Origin: Macrotrachela quadricornifera | Lineage: Eukaryota > Rotifera > Eurotatoria > Philodinida > Philodinidae | NCBI GenBank assembly: GCA_022393335.1 | Contig: JAJEKB010020950.1 | Coordinates: 408,509-472,508, forward strand | Direction: 5' to 3' | DNA length: 64,000 bases | Shown: in pieces, positions 41,621-53,965 of the stretch | Layout of the letters: every line of letters begins with the position of its first letter | Numbering within the stretch: position 1 is the stretch's first letter | Notes under the pieces: generated by a model | The model's input: only the letters and a program-made list of their open reading frames with translations | The model's database searches: none | What the model was told of the DNA's origin: nothing | Made by a program: the position numbers and the translations under genes

Positions 41621-43820
41621 ATGTCTGACAAAATTATTCCATCTCTACTTACATTACCAATAGAACTTGTCTATCGAATCTTAGATAATCTTAGTGAGTT
41701 AAATATTTTATGGTCATTGCAAAGTGTTTGTTCACGTATCAATAGAATTATCTATAGTTACCATCGATATCAGGTAAACATCTTCGTACGCTCAATTTCG
41801 AAATTTCATCATCTTTGAAATATTATTTATTTTCGTAATACAATATATTTCAATGTTTTTTTTTCGTTTATCACATATCATAAGATCAAATTGAATAGAT
41901 ATTAATTATGACTGATTGTAAACACTTATTCTTCTCCTTCAAATAAATAAACATTAGTGGAGACAAAAAACCTGCCAATGCAAAAATTACTTACATGTTT
42001 TCTTTTAAGAAATTACACAGACGAGCCCAGTGCTTTCATTACCATAAGTATAGTGATCTCATCCAGTCGGAGGAAATTTCCATTTTTCTTCTTCTTATTT
42101 AAACAATAAGATATCCGTCGACTATTTTAAAATTTGCATCACTTTTATTGAATTTGTCAGTCTTTCAGCAATTCTGAACTTATGCGATAAATCTGAAAAA
42201 ATGCCTTAATTATTCATTATCATAATAAATGAATTAAACTTCTTTTCTGAACACAATATAAAATACTAGTGAATTTATTGTTCAGTGTGATATGTCTCTT
42301 ATCTCACACAGACACTCACTACACTCACCCAATCAATATATGAAGACAATGATTCAAAAGCACAACATCTTGCCACTGTTCTAAAATATAATCAAGTAAT
42401 ATCTTTTTGTTATTTCTACCATTTACTTATTATTTGATACAGACAATTACCGAGCTTGACATTTCATATAGTAAAATCGGTGATCAAGGAGTACAATATC
42501 TTGCCATTGCTCTAAAATATAATCAAGTAACATCTCTTTCCTACTTCTACTAAAACTATCATTCACTTATTATTGCATATAGACACTCACCACAGTTATC
42601 ATCAGTCGCACTGGAATCGATGATCAAGGAGCATATAATCTTGCCAATGCTTTACAACATAATCAAGTGATATCATCCTCTTTATCTCTCTCTCTCTTCT
42701 TTCATTTCTATCATTCATTCTTTCACACAGACAGTCACTACATTTGACATCAGCTATAATAGTATTACCCGACAAGGCGCACATCATTTTGCTAATGCTC
42801 TGAAACAAAATCAAGTCATATTTCGCACCTTCTTTTTCTTCTTACTGTATTAATCACTTATTATTTCACATAGGCACTCACCACATTTAACATTTGTGGC
42901 AATCATATTGGCTCACAAGGAGCACAACGTCTTGCCAATGCTTTACAAGAAAATCAAGTGATATCTCTTTCCTTCATTTTTCATTTCTATCATACATATA
43001 TTCTTTTACATAGACACTTACTACACTTGATGTCAGCAAAAATCATATCGGTCTTCCAGGTGTACAACATTTTGCCAATGTCTTACGACAAAATCAAGTT
43101 ATATTTTCTTAATTTCATCGTATTCTAACATTCACTTATTATCTTATATAGACAATCATCACATTTAGCATCAGACAAAATCAAATCGATGATCAAGGAA
43201 TACAACATCTTGCCAATAGTCTACGACAAAATCAAGTAATATCTCTTTCTTAATCTTTCAATTACTTATTCTTCCATATAGACACTCACTACACTTAATC
43301 TTGAGTGGAATCAAATATGTGGACAAGGAGCACAATATCTTGCGGATGCTCTAAAATATAACCAAGTAATATTTTCCTCTTAATCATTCTTCTTCTTATT
43401 TTATATAGACGCTTATTACACTTACCATCCATGGTAATCATATTGGTCCACAAGGAGCACAACATTTTGCCGATGCTCTACACCATAATTCAGTAATATC
43501 TACTTTTTACTTCTTCTAATTCTACTATTTACTTGTTCTTTTATACAGACACTCACTACACTTGATATCAGCTACAATCGCATCGGTCTAAAAGGTACGC
43601 AACATCTTGCTATTGCATTACAAAAAAATCAAGTAATATCTTTATCCTCCTTATTCCAACTTTCATTTACTTTTTCACACAGACATTAATCACACTTAAC
43701 ATCGATAACGATAAACTTTCTCGTAATCAAAATCCACTTATTGTAGAAATGTTTAAAGATCAATGGACAATTGATAAGAATTTTAAACTAATTAGAAAGA
43801 TAAACAACTCTATCGAATGA
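41621..43820 (+). CDS. F-box protein with ten single-exon leucine-rich repeats (12 exons)
   Basis: Exon 1 (41621-41773) encodes an F-box (LPIELVYRILDNLSELNILW). Exons 2-11 are each exactly 84 bases and phase 0: 42312-42395, 42443-42526, 42583-42666, 42731-42814, 42874-42957, 43014-43097, 43152-43235, 43282-43365, 43409-43492 and 43549-43632. Each encodes one 28-residue repeat of the ribonuclease-inhibitor/NLRC3 type (TLTTLDISYNRIGxxG, then QHLAxALxxNQ). Exon 12 (43683-43820) adds a last partial repeat and a charged tail. The total is 376 aa. Introns 2-11 are about 45-65 bases and start GT(A/G/C/T)ATAT. By family, the F-box would recruit SKP1 of an SCF ubiquitin ligase and the LRR solenoid would bind a substrate. 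The partner is unknown. The F-box is shorter than usual, so the ligase role is inference. Confidence 0.87.
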
Positions 43821-46217
43821 TAACTCTGCTTTTTTTTTTCTTTAAAAGCTGATCATTATTTGATATTTATAAAATATATTTATAGTATTAATCAGTGCTG
43901 GTGATAATTGTTGTGTTATAATTATTACGATAACACATCGTTGAAAAAGTATCGGACGTTTTCTAATGATTGGATAAAAATTTTAGTGCAAATATTATTT
44001 CCTATATGCAATACGATAAAAAAGAGAAAGAAAAAATTGCTACGACAAAGATTTTTGTGTAAAATTTATTGATCGAAAGTACTGAAAGTTCTCTTGAAAA
44101 AAAATAATACAGGCGATATTTACGATGGTGCACGATTTGTTTTAGTTAAAAATGACATTGTGATTTGTATGAATAAGCTAAAACCTGACAATGTATCTCG
44201 GAAAGACTGTGATGATGAACGTCCATTTTGTAGATAAAAGGCTAAGGATGTCTTTTTAATAACTTTAAATCAAAAAGAGTAATATAATTTGATTTTATAA
44301 TACTATCTAGAGTTGACATTACTCTATCTTTTTATAAAGTTGATAAAGAATTTTAGTCACTTTTTTTTTCGTGGATATATCATGAGTTTTGATGATGAGT
44401 TTATATTGATTTGAAAGCAAAATACTTTCTGAATTATAGTATAGTGGATTGACAGATAGTTTAACTTCTTCTACATCAAATCACGTAAGGCTGTGATCAA
44501 TAATTGTTTGAATTTAAAGATTTAAAGATTTTATTGAAGCTTACTTTTGAATTTTTTCAAAATTTCAGTACCAAACAAATATTTTATTTTGCAAGCTTTT
44601 AATCATCTTCAACTTTATAATGTGGTTTATTAGTCCTCGGGACTTTTTTTCTTGCCAAAGACTGTTATCAAAAGCTATACGTTGAAAGTTATTTTGATGA
44701 TAAAGAAAGCAATATCTTCGGTTCATTTTTTTAATCTGTCTTTGGTGGTGTTTTCGTCGGAATGTTTTTTAGATCTAAATCTACCATCTGGAAAAATTTT
44801 AAAATGTTCACATATATTTATCATACAAACCATTAACAATCAGCATCATCTCTACTGTATGTGCTATAGTTATTGTCATTAGAATCAGTTAGTTCTTCAA
44901 TCTCTTTATATATTGATATAAACTGGTAATTCGTTTCTATCATTTTAAATTTTAATATAAATCCCGAGACCCATGACTACAACAATCGTAAATGCGCCGT
45001 AGTTGACTCCTTTTATATGCCCAGTATTACGGCCGTATTCGTGGCTAACATTTGAGGTATAGTACTGATATCTTATACGTTGAAACACGTACCGTAATGT
45101 GACAGTATTTTAACTTGAAATAGCAGTATACGACCGTACTTCACAATAAATCAAACAGAGTCGTGGTCCATTCTCAAAAGCATTTTTCAGCCCTGTTGAA
45201 TCAAAACTCATTTTCTTCTCAAACTATTTCTTAACGGCGGTTCTATCTCAGAGAAAACTTTAAACGGTTTTTATCATTGAGCACTCTGGATTTAAAATTA
45301 AAAATCGTTTATATCGGCATATTTGAAAAAAAGGCTTTTTTAAATCCCATTTTAGAAAAAGAATCGTCTTTTTTTTCAATTAAAAATCTCCTCTGTAGAG
45401 AATATGATAATACCCAGGAGAAATGTGCTAAGATCTTGTAAGCTATAAGAAAACTGTTTATTGTAAGAAATTATTAGAATCTTGAGAGGATCTTGGTGTG
45501 AACATAATGGAAATATGTTGAGCTTTCTTTTAGGAACTTGTTTACATCTTAAGCAAATCGTTGACATTTCATGGCTACACGTTTCTTTTAGAATTTACGA
45601 TTTCCTGATCAAATTCTACTTCTAAATCTAGTGGTAAACTGTTCAAGATCTTAAAATTCCGACAAGTACACACTTCTCTTATGATTTATTGATTTGCAGA
45701 ATGATTCCTGATTCAAAATTAGTGATAGACAGTTGAAAATTCTAATTCAGTCCTGTCTGGATCTTAAGGTTTCGTGAATACCCACTTTCTTCAGGATTTT
45801 GTCGTGTTTTCAGACAGAGGCAGCGAATCTTTGCAACATCATTTGTCAAATGCTATCAAATATTTTGAAAGAAATTATTATAGATTTTTTCCAAAATCCA
45901 TCTTCAGATTTCAAATTTCGTACCTATTATCGATGCCTTGCTTCAGTCAATAATTTTAACGATAGTTAACTACTTCCATTGTATGGTCACTTATATCCTC
46001 GAGAATTCTTATCTTACATTAACATGATCTATCTCAAGATACTAAATATTTTACATTTAGTTTATTTATAATTAGTTCTACGAGGATAATCAAGAATATT
46101 ATTAATTAACTGAAACATGGAAAATCTGTACTTGTTAAGGAACATAAAAAAAACTTTTAGTAAAGCTTTGAATCGACTACACCAATCTTGAGGAATAAAT
46201 ACGGTCTAGTTTCTACA
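43821..46217. other. Long intergenic sequence
   Basis: No supported gene. A short stretch near 44112-44237 reads YDGARFVLVKNDIVI before a stop, but nothing around it supports an exon. Otherwise AT-rich and featureless to the eye. Confidence 0.4.
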
Positions 46218-46650
46218 TCAATTACAAGCAGCTATGAGAATACTGACAGTTAATGAATTGTAGTTTGTAACAATAATGTCAAATTTGCCATCGACATTGA
46301 CATCAGCTGCTGCTACAGAAAATGGGCCAGAGCCTGTTGAATAAGTTACTTGAGCAGCGAATGTGCCATTGCCTGTGTTGATGAAAACACCAACATTGCT
46401 TTCTTGGAAGTTTGCTACAATAATATCAGGATTATTATCTCCGTTGATATCGGCTGCTGCCACAGAAAACGGCCGAGAGCCAGTTGAATAAGTCACTTGA
46501 GCAGCGAATGTACCGGCGCCTGTGTTAAGAAGAACGCCAACCGTGTTTGCATTATCGTTTGTTACAATAATATCAAGCTTGCCATCCTCGTTGACGTTGG
46601 CTGTTGTCATAGATCTTGCGTATGTGCCATGTGAATAATTTGTGAAATAT
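46218..46650 (-). pseudogene. 5'-truncated FG-GAP/VCBS repeat protein fragment
   Basis: Two and a half ~45-residue repeats read down the minus strand (STGSRPFSVAAADINGDN, PDIIVANFQESNVGVFINTG, FAAQVTYSTGSGPFSVAAAD) and end ...SILIAACN before a stop. The DxNxDGxxDIIV motifs are Ca-binding-loop-like and fold as beta-propeller blades in extracellular proteins. The reading extends upstream to about 46650 (YSHGTYARSM), then meets a stop with no acceptor site in view. There is no signal peptide, stalk or earlier blades, so it is most likely a relic or an orphan exon. Confidence 0.75.
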
Positions 46651-49229
46651 CAGTCGTACGTATTTATTTCTTAGATTAGAAATTATATTTTATTACAGTA
46701 TAAACTTTTAATTCTGTTCATTTGAAGGATTTTCTGTCAAAGATATTCTAGTTGAAAAATAAAATCATTATTCAGGAATACGAATCAAACTTGAGTAGTC
46801 GATTCAAATTATTGTTTGAGAAAATAACAAATAAGAATATTTAAAGAATTCATCAAGATAAATAAAACTAGGAAGTAGAATTATATAGTTATTAGTTTTT
46901 TAAATAAAAATATTTTCCACTAGTTTATTAAACTGTTTTTCTTTTCAAGGAAACTAATTTATCCTACTTGAAGAACTATTATCTATTTTCCTTTGTCTCA
47001 TTTTCTTCTATCAAAAAGTCAACATTTTATCACTCGAAAATTATCAGAAATATAAATTCTTAACTAATATTAAAGGAGATTTATAATATTTTATACATTT
47101 GATTTCATTTGAATTAAGTTCTAAAAGACTATCGTTATTACAAGATAAATCTAACTTATGTATATATATGCCAATATAGTTCATTGGTTCAAGTAAGTAG
47201 ACTACTAATCTAACATCTTATGTTCTAGTCTCACTGGTCCTGCACTCTAAATGTATGTATAAAAATCAAATAAATGTCATAGACGATGCCTTGTACAAGA
47301 GATGATGACGATGACATTGATCGAATCTGCGAGGATAAAATCAGATTTTTTCCAAAAAAATTAAACGCGTTTAGACGCGTTTATTGCATGCATTTTAAGC
47401 GCGGTTCGGATGCGTTTAATCCCAAAAAAATTTTACATGGTGCATAAGAAGTTTATTTACGAAGTGTTATAGGATGATTTTCTCATAGAAATAACAAGTA
47501 TATATATATATATATATATGCATATGGGTGATTTGAAATAAATCTATGCCATTTGCGAAAAAAAATGCCCGAAGAAAAAATTTCAAATTAAGTTGTTTTA
47601 ACTTGTTGATTTGGTTATTATATGTTAGGAGAGAACAGAAACAAAATTTCCCGATTATCATCATTAAGATGGCGAAGATACACAATTTATCGAGAAGAGT
47701 TATATTTTCCGAGGTGGTTCGATGAAAATATATTAGCGCTTTATGTTTACCACACTATCTAATTATGAATTTATAATTTCAAAACAAGTAAAACACATAT
47801 CTTGAGTAGGTATATTCTAGGTTTAAGCTGTTCTTCATCTCGTAATGGTTCGTCTTAGGAATATTAAACAGTTAAATCGATAGCGCTTCCAAAGAGGAGT
47901 TGAAGAACATAAATTAAGTGTGGTTTTATTCACGATTTAATATATATATATTACTGAAAAAAAGCTCGCGGAACATTTGGTGTGACAATTATGATTTTTA
48001 ATTTTGCAATCCAAATTTCTTCTCGAAACTACAATGCAAAGAAAGTTTTTTTTTTCAAACGATAGCGTATTCATTTCTGTATCATTGGAGATTTTTTTCA
48101 ATCTTATATAAAAATATGTCTATCAGCGTACAGATTATCAAAATTTTTCAAAAAGGTGCGATATTTATATTCTCCGAGAGTTCAAAATATTCTTTATTCG
48201 ATAATAAAAAAAAGCTAAATTAAAACCAAGAATCGAATATAACAAAAATCCACTTTTTAATCGATAGGTAGTCGAAACATACAGGATTTTGACTTTTCTA
48301 GTACCAATAGTTTGAGAAGCACATGCAATAAGAAGTTGATTGTTTGTCTGATAGTGAGAATTAAATAGTGGATCAAATCAACCAAAAAAAGTTATTTAAA
48401 TTGTTCATCATGAGCCAAAGTTATTGCGAATATATACCAAAAATTTAAGCGATACAGATTTATTACAAATCGTCCCTATATATATATATATATATCGAAT
48501 GTTAGGGAAAAGTTGGAATATGCTAATAGATGACATAGTACAATTGAAAAAATGCTTGATTCATTATATCAAAGCTAGAAAAAGACCAAGAGAACGTATT
48601 CAGAAAAATATCCTAACAGAACGAAAGAAAAAGATAGCTATACAAAGATCGTAACGTCTACCAGAATTCCAGCAATATAGTTAACAACATGTATATGTAT
48701 AAAAAGAAAGAGAGTAAGTCTATATAAATAATACCCATAAAATATTTATCTTGTGGCACGTTTTATATATCTGGCATAACAATAATAACGGCTGTTTTGT
48801 TATTCCTTACTTTTTTTTTAATGTATAAACTATGTTATTACTCCCACCTATCTTATATTTTTTTTTTCAGTATTTATTGTAATTTTGTCGTTGTAAGAGA
48901 ATCGAATGCTTATTTTTTTTAAACATAATCGATACAGTAATAGGTGCAATTAACACACTAGACAGCCTTGCTTGAGGATAAGGACTGTGATGAAATTAAA
49001 AAAATATCCAACCGACACTGTATAACCTATTTCTTTTTCCTTTTCTTATCATTTTCTCATTTTTTTACAGTTGGTTACATAAAAATATGCATTATTTTTT
49101 CTTTTTAAATAATAACCAAAATACGCTATGAAGCATAAAAATCTATGTTTTACTTCTGTTAGAAAAAACGTTTTTTCTTTCGTTTTACTGATTCATGTTG
49201 TTATTCTAGATTTATTCAAAAAAGAAATC
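46651..49229. other. Intergenic sequence with microsatellites
   Basis: No gene supported. It contains (TA)n runs near 47499-47519 and 48477-48496, and near 47365-47422 a segment with repeated ACGCGTTT / GCGTTTA words similar in style to 33675-33770. Confidence 0.45.
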
Positions 49230-49592
49230 ATGTCATCACAAGTTAGTAATGTTGCAGGTGAATGGAAACTTGTTGATTATCCACAACATCCTGAATGTAT
49301 TGGATGTCAATTTACAATAAATCCTCATGATGATAAGGAAAATATGTATCATCTCAGTGCGCACCCATTTAATGTTATACGTTGCCTTTTAGAATATAAT
49401 CCTGCAAATAACGAATGGAAAGCTGACTATCTTGCCTCAACACAAATGGCCGGACCACCAGAAGCAATGGACAAAGAGAGTGTAGTTAGTGACTTAATTT
49501 CCTCTATTAAATACTTGGAAGTTCAAGATGGAAAACATTTAATTATTCGAACAAAGAATGGTGAACAAGTCAAATTACAACGTTCGCAATAG
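49230..49592 (+). CDS. META/HslJ-like domain small protein, 120 aa
   Basis: The start chosen is ATG at 49230 (MSSQVSNVAGEWKL). The longer in-frame extension to 49128 contains a pyrimidine-rich stretch ending in TATTCTAG, more like 5' UTR or an intron end. The protein begins VAGEWKLVDYP, has CIGCQFTINP in the middle, and ends TQMAGPPEAMDKESVVSDLI then DGKHLIIRTKNGEQVKLQR. This matches the META/HslJ layout (G-x-W start, T-x-M-A-x-P motif, terminal strand pair). The function of eukaryotic META proteins is poorly defined; bacterial HslJ is an outer-membrane stress protein. No signal peptide, so probably cytosolic. Intron-less over the domain. A polyadenylation signal AATAAA is at 49746. Confidence 0.75.
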   Translation: MSSQVSNVAGEWKLVDYPQHPECIGCQFTINPHDDKENMYHLSAHPFNVIRCLLEYNPANNEWKADYLASTQMAGPPEAMDKESVVSDLISSIKYLEVQDGKHLIIRTKNGEQVKLQRSQ

Positions 49593-49745
49593 CAACATAA
49601 TAATCAATGACAAATAATATATGGAATTTTAACTAAGCAAACAAAAAACTGACAATGAATATTTTGACATTATAATTTACTAAAATTTCTTATGTTTATT
49701 TAACTAACACATTTTTATCGTTTTATTAATAATTTTATAAAAAGA

Positions 49746-49751
49746 AATAAA
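49746..49751 (+). terminator. Polyadenylation signal AATAAA for the META gene
   Basis: A canonical hexamer lies about 155 bases after the stop codon, in a T-rich context. Several other AT-rich hexamers are nearby. Confidence 0.4.
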
Positions 49752-50160
49752 ATACTATTTTATTTTATTTTATTTGAGAAAAAAAGAATTCAAATCGAAA
49801 TGTTATTCAAAGCAATAAATATCTGGCTTCGTAGTGGGACTATATTTCCTATATTTTTGGAAAAATGACTGATTATTTCAAAAAAAAAAATATTTCTTTT
49901 GAACAAGTGCTATGTGCGTTATGTACATACTGTAAATAGCGCTCATAAAATTGTGGATGTGTCAAAATGTCTGCAGCCTTTTTTATTGTTCATATATTTC
50001 GATCTAGATAAACGATATAATTTTAAATTTTTTTAAAAAGATTCGGCATGAAAAGCTCTACAGAAAAAGTTAGTAACAAATTCCTATTGATTTATGCTTA
50101 TGGGTTTTTCCATACTCAAAATGACAAAGCGACATGATAGTACCACTTCCCACTGTACTA

Positions 50161-50613
50161 AACATGATAAAAAATGTTTGAACCATGTCTTTGTTTTCGA
50201 TGTATTTAGGTCTGGAAACGTAAAGTTGCTATAAGATACTGCAAAAGTTTTACGGCAGTTTCTATTTCACGTATATCTGGACTTGAGAAAGAGATAAAAT
50301 CTTGAATTTATTTTCAAAAGATGTGCTGAGCAAAGATTTACAAAAACCTGCGTGAAAAATTTTTTATTCGCCTCTTCTGATGGTTTTTCTACACTTAAAA
50401 TGAACAATTCATACGATAGTATTATTGCGTAGTATATTGACACAATAAAACTTTTTGGGAGAGTTTATTTATTTTACATGTAATTCGGTTAAGGAAAATC
50501 AATATAATCTTGTTTCTTTTGGTGATTGATGCATTGTCGAAAGCTCTACAAAAATGGTAATAATTATTCGTGCTGCAAAACAAAGACATGGTTCAAACAT
50601 TTTTTATCATGTT
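50161..50613. repeat. Short-armed inverted repeat with internal diverged direct repeats
   Basis: The 37 bases AACATGATAAAAAATGTTTG... at 50161-50197 recur inverted and almost exact at 50577-50613. In between and just upstream, a block containing AAAGCTCTACA / TTTTTCYAYACTYAAAATGA recurs two or three times at 210-275-bp spacing. Confidence 0.6.
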
Positions 50614-50640
50614 CAGCTCTGTAGCGGTGACAAAGGGTAA

Positions 50641-50751
50641 AATACATCGATTAAATTGAAGTACATAAGTTTTCGTACTCGATTTTGGCTCCTTTTTTTT
50701 CAGTAAAAATCAAGTACGGAAGCGTATGAATTTCCATTCGATCGATGTATT
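50641..50751. repeat. Hairpin MITE-like repeat (arms ~46 bp)
   Basis: AATACATCGATTAAATTG...CGTACTCGATTTT faces its near inverse across about 18 bases. Similarity continues a few bases outwards on both sides. Confidence 0.7.
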
Positions 50752-51835
50752 GTACCGTTAGTCATAGATAGAGAACTGGAACTTTCGGAACTAACAGATC
50801 TTGATTAGTTCTATATATCATAAAAATATCGATTCCATTGGTCAAACAAAAGCATGAAAGGTATCATTAACACTGTATTCTCAGTAGCACATCTTCAAAA
50901 ACAATTCATCAGAAAAAAGACCAATGTGCACGTTTTGGCAAAATAAATTATGTTAGGTTGTAGTTCGTTACAAGGGCTATTAGAATATATATAAATCTGA
51001 AAATCGAGTTTTTTTCGAAAAATGAACTTCTCTGAGGGAGCCTCTTTAAGGCTCCCCTCACTCAAAAAAAGTCAATTTTCATCAAAAATTTCGAAATCGA
51101 GATAAATACATGGGAAGATAGCCCGTCTTCAAATCTTTCAGATATGACATGCTTTTTTTATCCAACATCCCTTTTTTGTCTGAAAATTTTGATGATTTCC
51201 TTCAACCTCTTCTTGAAAACTATGCTTATTTTTCGAAAAACGAAAAATGTTTTTCGTTTTTTCTCGGTTTATGATTTTTCGATCTTGGTACAAGGATTTC
51301 CCAGTCCAGGCTCAGTAAATATATTAAAATTTTTTTTTGTTTGAAAGAGCGCATCGAGATGTAGGTTACCATAGAGTTCCTTTTTTTTATTAAACTTTTT
51401 TTTTTATTATATATACAGACATTTATGTAACTAGACACCCATTTTTGGCGCATTTTTTGAGTCATTGAACTTGTGATCTCGTTTTCCGTTAAAAAAAGTA
51501 TGAATTTAAAAAAAAAGGACTATAGTGCTCTGCATCTTGAGATACTCTTTCAGACAAAAAAATTAAATATATTGATCACGCTCAAACCGAGATATACTTG
51601 TACAAAAATGAGCTATTTTTGGCCTTTGTTTGGTTGATATCTCTGTCAAATTTCAGTGTATTGAACTGAAAATTTTACTACAGCTTTTCTACTTCAGCCC
51701 CAACATATGCTCTAAATTTCAGCTCATTCGAACGTTCCTGGATTGAGATCGATTTTTAAGGGAGGGGGTAGAGGCTTGAATAAAATAAAACAATGAAAAT
51801 AGCTTAAATGATAAAATCAAATTTTCTTCGGGTTT

Positions 51836-51956
51836 TACGAGTGTGGGGCGGGGCCCGTGAAAAAATTTACGGGTCGGGTGGGGTGGACTAGAATGTTTGT
51901 TTACGGGGGAACGGGCGGGACCCGCGGGGCATAAAAAATACTGCCCCGCAGGTCTC
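51836..51956. repeat. GC-rich block
   Basis: A run of GGGGCGGGGCCCG / GGGCGGGACCCGCGGGGC words about 120 bases long sits in otherwise AT-rich DNA. It abuts the D-glutamate-cyclase-family fragment. It has partial inverted symmetry (GGGGC...GCCCC) and is probably part of a transposon end. Confidence 0.55.
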
Positions 51957-52525
51957 TGATGTGGTCATTTTACCGAAAACAATCGCCGATAAATTTTTTC
52001 AATTTTCTCAATTAAATCCAAGAGCATGTCCAATTCTAGAAATGCTACCATCTTGAAGGTGCCTATACGCCAACCAAATTGACGAAGACCGAAGCAGATA
52101 TTCGAACGGATTTGCTCAAATATCGAATCTATCAAAATGGACAATTCCTTGCTGAAGTAACCGATATAAAAGATTATTGGAATGATGAAATGATTACATT
52201 TCTTCTCGGTTGTTCATTTTCATTTGAAAATGCTTTACAAGAACATGGAATTAGAATTAAAAATATTGATCAAAACAAAAATGTAGCAATGTATAAATGT
52301 TCGAAAGTCCAATGCGATAGTCCTTTTGACAATGTCTCACTAATTGTATCCATGAGACCAATTCGAAATGATCAAGTTAATTTAGCTAAAGAAATAACAG
52401 GCAAAGGAATATTTCAAAAAACACATGGTGAACCATTGTATTGTGGTTATGATTATGCCGAACATTTGGGAGTTAATCAAGATTTAAATAAAGTTGATTT
52501 TGGTGATTCAGTAGAAATCAATCAA
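51957..52525 (+). pseudogene. D-glutamate cyclase family (DUF1445) fragment, broken
   Basis: The reading begins VVILPKTIADKFFQFSQLNP RACPILEML, which matches the family N-terminal half, then hits a stop and shifts frame. The next frame continues ADIRTDLLKYRIYQNGQ, WNDEMITFLLGCSFSFENAL, NVAMYKCS, SLIVSMRPI and DFGDSVEI in the correct family order. After VEINQ the family C-terminus is replaced by an unrelated GC-rich tail. Family members convert D-glutamate to 5-oxo-proline; animal DGLUCY is mitochondrial. The front is cut by the GC-rich block and the back by the repeat at 52530-52610, so the copy is dead. Confidence 0.85.
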
Positions 52526-52529
52526 GAAA

Positions 52530-52610
52530 CAGAAACTTTCGCCAATACACCCTCAGGACACTCGCCAATTGGCGAAAGTCAGGCGGATATTCGCCAATAC
52601 TAGCGGAATT
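52530..52610. repeat. Palindromic GC-richer insert terminating the DUF1445 fragment
   Basis: ACTTTCGCCAAT and ATTGGCGAAAGT are exact inverses around about 20 bases. They are followed by GGCGGATATTCGCC and GCGGAATTCCGC, two more small palindromes. It is probably a transposon end. Confidence 0.6.
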
Positions 52611-52745
52611 CCGCCTCATTCTCATATCATTTCTTCTACGGTCTTCCATTTCGCGAACACTCAGAAGTATTTGATCATAGCTGAATAATTTAACACCCAC
52701 CGTCGCTATGTTTTATTCAGATATTTTATAAATTGATCGATACCT

Positions 52746-52970
52746 GTCACAAATCTGAATGAAAGCTTTCCTTTTTTCCTTTTTTCCCTCTGTCAACAGG
52801 ACTACCAACAACAGATAGCTATTCACCCTCACCCTCAAGAAAACTTGCTGTTTCCAAACAAAAGATCGTTGGCTGACACAATATCACCATTCACTTATCT
52901 TGTTGGTGGTCCTGTTGGCAGAGGAAAAAAACGAAAAAAGAAAAAGGAAAGCTTTCTTTCAGATTTGTCA
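52746..52970. repeat. Foldback MITE (~225 bp, arms ~65 bp)
   Basis: TGACAGATTTG-type sequence, GAAAGCTTTCCTTTTT and CTCTGTCAACAGGACTACC at the left recur inverted at the right (GGTGGTCCTGTTGGCAGAGG ... GGAAAGCTTTCTTTCAG). It is non-coding. Confidence 0.8.
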
Positions 52971-53141
52971 CTTTCATTGTGATGCTTGTTATTAGATCGT
53001 ATCTATATCGTTCTTAACCTTTTTCTATTTTTTTTTCTTTCCTTATTTTATTTTCACAACGTGTTTTATTGCCTTGTCTTTCTGCATTTGTTGATCTAAC
53101 GTATGCATCATTCGTTCAGTCACTAAACGAATGACTGTCAG

Positions 53142-53965
53142 TAGAGGTGGACCTTTTATTTAATTTAAAATTAAGTGACATACTTAATACTTAATATTAA
53201 AACTAAGTTTTTTTTACTTAACACTTAATCATTAATATTAAGTGGTTAAGTGCTTGAATAGTGGCAAATACTATTTTATTTTGACTTTTTGTCAATGAAA
53301 AGTTAACTTAAGAAATACTAAGAGTAGTTCCCATTATTTTTCAAGGGCTCGCTGAAGCTCAGACCCATGAATCCGATATCGGATTGGATCAGATCTGGTG
53401 AGATCCAGCCAATCCACAGAATCTGGTTTGTCTCCGGGTGACGATACCACATCGGAATTTTTGACGGACTCTAACGCTCAATGACTACGCTTTTTAATTT
53501 AATGAGTACTAGACACAATACTAAGACTTCATCTTTCTCGGCTGTCGGATCCGATCGGATTCAACACGCCGGATTCCAATGTGATTTCGTCGCCCGTGAA
53601 CTATACAGGTTTTATCAGAACCGATCGATTTTCCCATCAAATCTGATGGGGTCCGAATGTTGGATTGATGGATCTAGAAGGTGATCATTGCAATTTTGAA
53701 GGCTCGTAGAGTTCGTGCCTAAAGTGATAACTAAAATGGAAAGACAATTAGATACATGTACAAATTCTATAGAAAACCTAGTCTTCTGATTGTTCGTATA
53801 GCAATTGTCAAAATAAAATATATTTGCTAATATTCAATCACTTAGTCACTTAATATTAATGAATTAAGTGTTAAGTATTAACTTAATTTTAATATTAAGT
53901 GTTAAATGAAAACACTTAATTAAAGTTTTTAATTAAGTCACGTTAAATAAAATTGTCCACCCCTA
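53142..53965. mobile_element. Non-autonomous hAT-type element rich in TTAAGT repeats
   Basis: The termini are TAGAGGTGGACCTTTTATTT and the inverse of TAGGGGTGGACAATTTTATT. The subterminal regions on both sides consist of TTAATATTAAGTGTTAAGT-type repeats. A family B MITE is nested within. No exact 8-bp duplication was recognised at the flanks. Confidence 0.75.
53358..53677. mobile_element. MITE family B, copy 3
   Basis: GATCGGATC, GGTGACGATACC, ATCTGATGGGGTCC and GTTGGATTGAT words follow the same order as in copies 1 and 2. It is inserted in the middle of the TTAAGT-rich hAT element. The limits are approximate. Confidence 0.6.

Noticed and set aside
51036..51062. GGGAGCC...GGCTCCC hairpin resembling a bacterial terminator
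   Set aside because: In a eukaryotic intergenic region with no gene ending there. Probably repeat-derived.
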